Assembly (NCBI GenBank): GCA_945898095.1
Contig: CAMDHE010000052.1
Coordinates: 1-32,344, forward strand
Origin: Roseateles toxinivorans
GTDB lineage: Bacteria > Pseudomonadota > Gammaproteobacteria > Burkholderiales > Burkholderiaceae_C
Direction: 5' to 3'
DNA length: 32,344 bases
The translations under genes were made by a program, and so were the position numbers. Positions 30,290 to 32,344 of this stretch are shown here, piece by piece; within the stretch, counting starts at the first letter, position 1, and every line of letters begins with the position of its first letter. Below the pieces are notes generated by a model, which made no database searches, was not told the origin of the DNA, and saw nothing but the letters and a program-made list of their open reading frames with translations.

Positions 30290-31684
30290 TCAGGTAAAAC
30301 GCTTGTCGATCAGGCGAATCGGCTTTTGCCGCGTCTCGAGGCCGGTCTGCGCTGCCAGCGCACGCGGTGCCACCAGTAATACCTGGACTTCGACGCCGAG
30401 CCGGCGTTTCAGCAGGTCTCGATAGGGCAAAGCATCTTGATCGCTGCAACCACCATGAGTTTCGATCGAAACGATCAGCTCATCGCGACCGGCTGCATCG
30501 CGCACCGCGGTACAGATGAACTCGCCGCTGAAATCGCTGCGCTCTTCCAGGATCGGTGCCAGCGACTGCGGGAAGATATTGATGCCGCGAATCTTCACCA
30601 TATTGTCGCTGCGGCCCAGGAAGCCGGCGATGCGCTTGAAAGTCCATCCCAGCGTCGAAGGCGTGGTCAGCCACTGCGACACATCATGGGTGTTGAAACG
30701 GATGATCGGATAAATGTCCTCCTTGTAGAGGCAGGTCACGACAATGTCGCCGGGCTGCCCGTCAGCCACCAAGGCACCGCTGTCGACATCGGTCAGCTCG
30801 ACATATTGGGCGTCTTCCATCACGTACAGACCGTCATGGTCAGGCCCCTCGCCAGCCACTGCGCCGGTGTCGCCGACACCGTACCAATCGAACATCTCGG
30901 CGCCGCCCCAGGCAGCGGAAAGCGACTCGCGCGACTCGCGCCCGAGATGTCCGCAAATGCGCTTGACCGGTATGTCCCGGCCCGGCTCAATCCCTTGCTC
31001 GCGTGCCACATCGGCGAGCCGCTTGATGTAGTCGGCAAACCCGACCACCACATTGACACCGAAGTCGCGCATCAGCTCGACCTGCTTGATCGACGGTGTT
31101 TCGACCCCCGTACCCGGCGTGATCAGCATCGCGTTGGTGTAATGCAGCAGCGCCTCGCGCACGTAATGGCCGCCGTTGATCATGCCGTGCCCATAGACCG
31201 AATGCACCACCTCACGTGGCTGCAGCCCCTGCATCCGGTAGATCCGGGCCAGCAGCAGACTCTGGATCTCGCGGCTCTTCGGGCTGAACAGCAGCGGCTG
31301 CGGTCTCCCTGTGGTGCCGCTGGTCGTGTGCAGGATCATCGGCCAGAGATGACCGTCGATCGGTATATCAGCGCCCGAGAAATCCCCGAGTGGCGGCTTC
31401 AGCGCGACGCTGTCCATCAACTCATGCTTGCCGAAGGTGGGCAGCTTGGTGATGTCTTCCAGACTGCCAATATCGGCCGGCAGCAGCCCTTTGGCGCCCC
31501 ACAGGCGCTGGTAGAACGGGATTTGCCAGGCTCTATCCATCTGCTTCATGAAGCGCTGGTTCTGCAAGGCACGCAGCTCGTCCCGGCTGATGCGGGCATG
31601 CTGCCCGGTGAAGGAATCACCGATTGGATAGTCAGCCAGAATCTGGCGCACATCGAATGATTCGTAATAGGTCAGATCGCTCAT
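30290..31684 (-). CDS. Phenylacetate-CoA ligase-like (PaaK family) adenylate-forming enzyme
   Basis: This 464-residue AMP-forming CoA ligase homologue has the P-loop 'TTSGTTGRP' (120-128), aromatic-binding 'WYGVGDTG' (267-274), 'IIRFNTHD' with Asp334, and the hinge 'GRSDNMVKIRG' (357-367). PaaK-type enzymes activate aryl or other acids to CoA thioesters. The 'GDTG' motif differs from the usual 'SEvg/TE' glutamate, which may reflect a different substrate. Its start overlaps the upstream MmgE/PrpD stop by four bases. It is probably the activating step of the operon. Confidence 0.87.
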   Translation of the reverse strand: MSDLTYYESFDVRQILADYPIGDSFTGQHARISRDELRALQNQRFMKQMDRAWQIPFYQRLWGAKGLLPADIGSLEDITKLPTFGKHELMDSVALKPPLGDFSGADIPIDGHLWPMILHTTSGTTGRPQPLLFSPKSREIQSLLLARIYRMQGLQPREVVHSVYGHGMINGGHYVREALLHYTNAMLITPGTGVETPSIKQVELMRDFGVNVVVGFADYIKRLADVAREQGIEPGRDIPVKRICGHLGRESRESLSAAWGGAEMFDWYGVGDTGAVAGEGPDHDGLYVMEDAQYVELTDVDSGALVADGQPGDIVVTCLYKEDIYPIIRFNTHDVSQWLTTPSTLGWTFKRIAGFLGRSDNMVKIRGINIFPQSLAPILEERSDFSGEFICTAVRDAAGRDELIVSIETHGGCSDQDALPYRDLLKRRLGVEVQVLLVAPRALAAQTGLETRQKPIRLIDKRFT

Positions 31685-32344
31685 TGATTCGTTCCGTTTT
31701 CAGGTTTCTTGGGGCACATCAGGCTGACCCAATCGGCCACATCATGGGCATCGGCCAGGTTCTGGCAGGACATATGGAGACGCAAGATCGCATCTGGTGA
31801 AAGACCGGCATCGGCGCAACAGGCATCGAATTTGGCGCGCTGCGCGGCCGTCGACAGGGGCCGTTGCGGATGGCCGAGTACGGCGGGCAGGTCGATGCTG
31901 AAGGAGCGGCCATCGAGCAAGGTCACGCCGACCGTTTGCGGTGCCAGCGCATTCGGATCGGTGATTCCGTTGGGTCTGACGAACAAGCATTGGGCCAGTT
32001 CGTGGCGCTGCGGGTCATCGAGCGCCTCGCGGCTGAAGTCGGCCAATGTCAGGCTGCCGCGCAGCAGGTAGGTGGCGGCCAGGTAGCCCAGGCAGAGCCG
32101 GGCATAGTTGACATCCATATCGGCCCGGATCGGTCGGCCGATCAAGCGCAGGATCAGCGGCGGGGCGGCGAAATCGATCCGCGCTACCTGTTTGGCAGAA
32201 AAACCTTCGCTGGAAATCAGGCTGGCCAGGCCGTCGATCGCACCATGGGCGGCACGGCCGGATGGAAAGGGCTTGTGGCTGACTTCGGTGATGCGCCAGA
32301 CGCGACCCAGCTCGGCGAAAACTTCCTGCACCTGCGCCAGCCTG
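31681..32344 (-). CDS. MmgE/PrpD family protein (5' end cut by window)
   Basis: This is the C-terminal 220 or so residues of an MmgE/PrpD-fold protein; the N-terminal part lies beyond the right edge. 'HKPFPSGRAAHGAIDG' is the conserved segment near the end of the catalytic domain, followed by the smaller C-terminal domain. Family members include 2-methylcitrate dehydratase and cis-aconitate decarboxylase, but many act on other acids. Its stop overlaps the start of the ligase (ATGA). It is the first gene visible in the operon and the transcript probably begins to the right of the window. Confidence 0.82.
   Translation of the reverse strand, partial: RLAQVQEVFAELGRVWRITEVSHKPFPSGRAAHGAIDGLASLISSEGFSAKQVARIDFAAPPLILRLIGRPIRADMDVNYARLCLGYLAATYLLRGSLTLADFSREALDDPQRHELAQCLFVRPNGITDPNALAPQTVGVTLLDGRSFSIDLPAVLGHPQRPLSTAAQRAKFDACCADAGLSPDAILRLHMSCQNLADAHDVADWVSLMCPKKPENGTNQ

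Overview
The window looks like chromosomal DNA of a GC-rich betaproteobacterium. This is inferred from gene content and order: TPR lipoprotein–lolB–ispE–tRNA-Gln–prs–rplY, with mutM and mutY diverging from it, plus a Porin_4-type porin remnant and RelE/HigA-like and VapBC-like toxin–antitoxin pairs. There is no rRNA or other decisive taxonomic marker. The many acyl-CoA genes would suit a Burkholderiales, Rhodocyclales or Sterolibacteriaceae-like degrader, but this is a guess.

Layout. 1–2.8 kb is an accessory patch: an AT-rich FG-GAP repeat lipoprotein followed by a frameshifted, N-terminally truncated porin remnant. 3.0–7.1 kb is a forward acyl-CoA/organic acid block: a crotonase-fold isomerase/hydratase, an ADP-forming acyl-CoA synthetase and a tartrate/D-malate dehydrogenase-like enzyme. 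7.2–10.1 kb holds a small possible H-NS-like coiled-coil gene behind an extremely AT-rich segment, two uncharacterised genes and a DMT exporter with a histidine-rich tail. 10.2–13.4 kb holds a toxin gene broken by one amber codon with its intact antitoxin, a tandem array of about 60-bp hairpin units, a second-type RsmH-like methyltransferase, a spermidine-synthase-like protein and a tiny membrane protein. 13.4–16.1 kb holds a CBS-domain protein divergent from an S9 prolyl-oligopeptidase-family peptidase. 16.1–16.8 kb is a VapBC-like module.

17–24.2 kb is the housekeeping core: rplY, prs, tRNA-Gln(TTG), ispE, lolB and a TPR lipoprotein on the minus strand, then mutM–mutY on the plus strand. 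A 52-bp tandem repeat overlaps the 3' end of prs and repeats the sequence for its last residues.

24.2–32.3 kb is a catabolic-looking region of unknown substrate. On the minus strand are a nitrilase-fold protein with a substituted catalytic cysteine coupled to a CopD-like membrane protein, and an exported VOC protein. A DUF1838 protein diverges from the latter. From the right edge comes a tightly overlapping operon: MmgE/PrpD family, phenylacetate-CoA ligase-like, amidase, CaiB/BaiF CoA-transferase. The operon suggests CoA activation and CoA transfer of an organic acid, perhaps released by the amidase. I cannot name the substrate from sequence alone.

The observations most worth following up are the covarying hairpin array at 10921–11197, the prs-end tandem repeat, the amber-inactivated toxin, the cysteine-less nitrilase homologue with its membrane partner, and the unassigned CoA operon with its exported neighbours.
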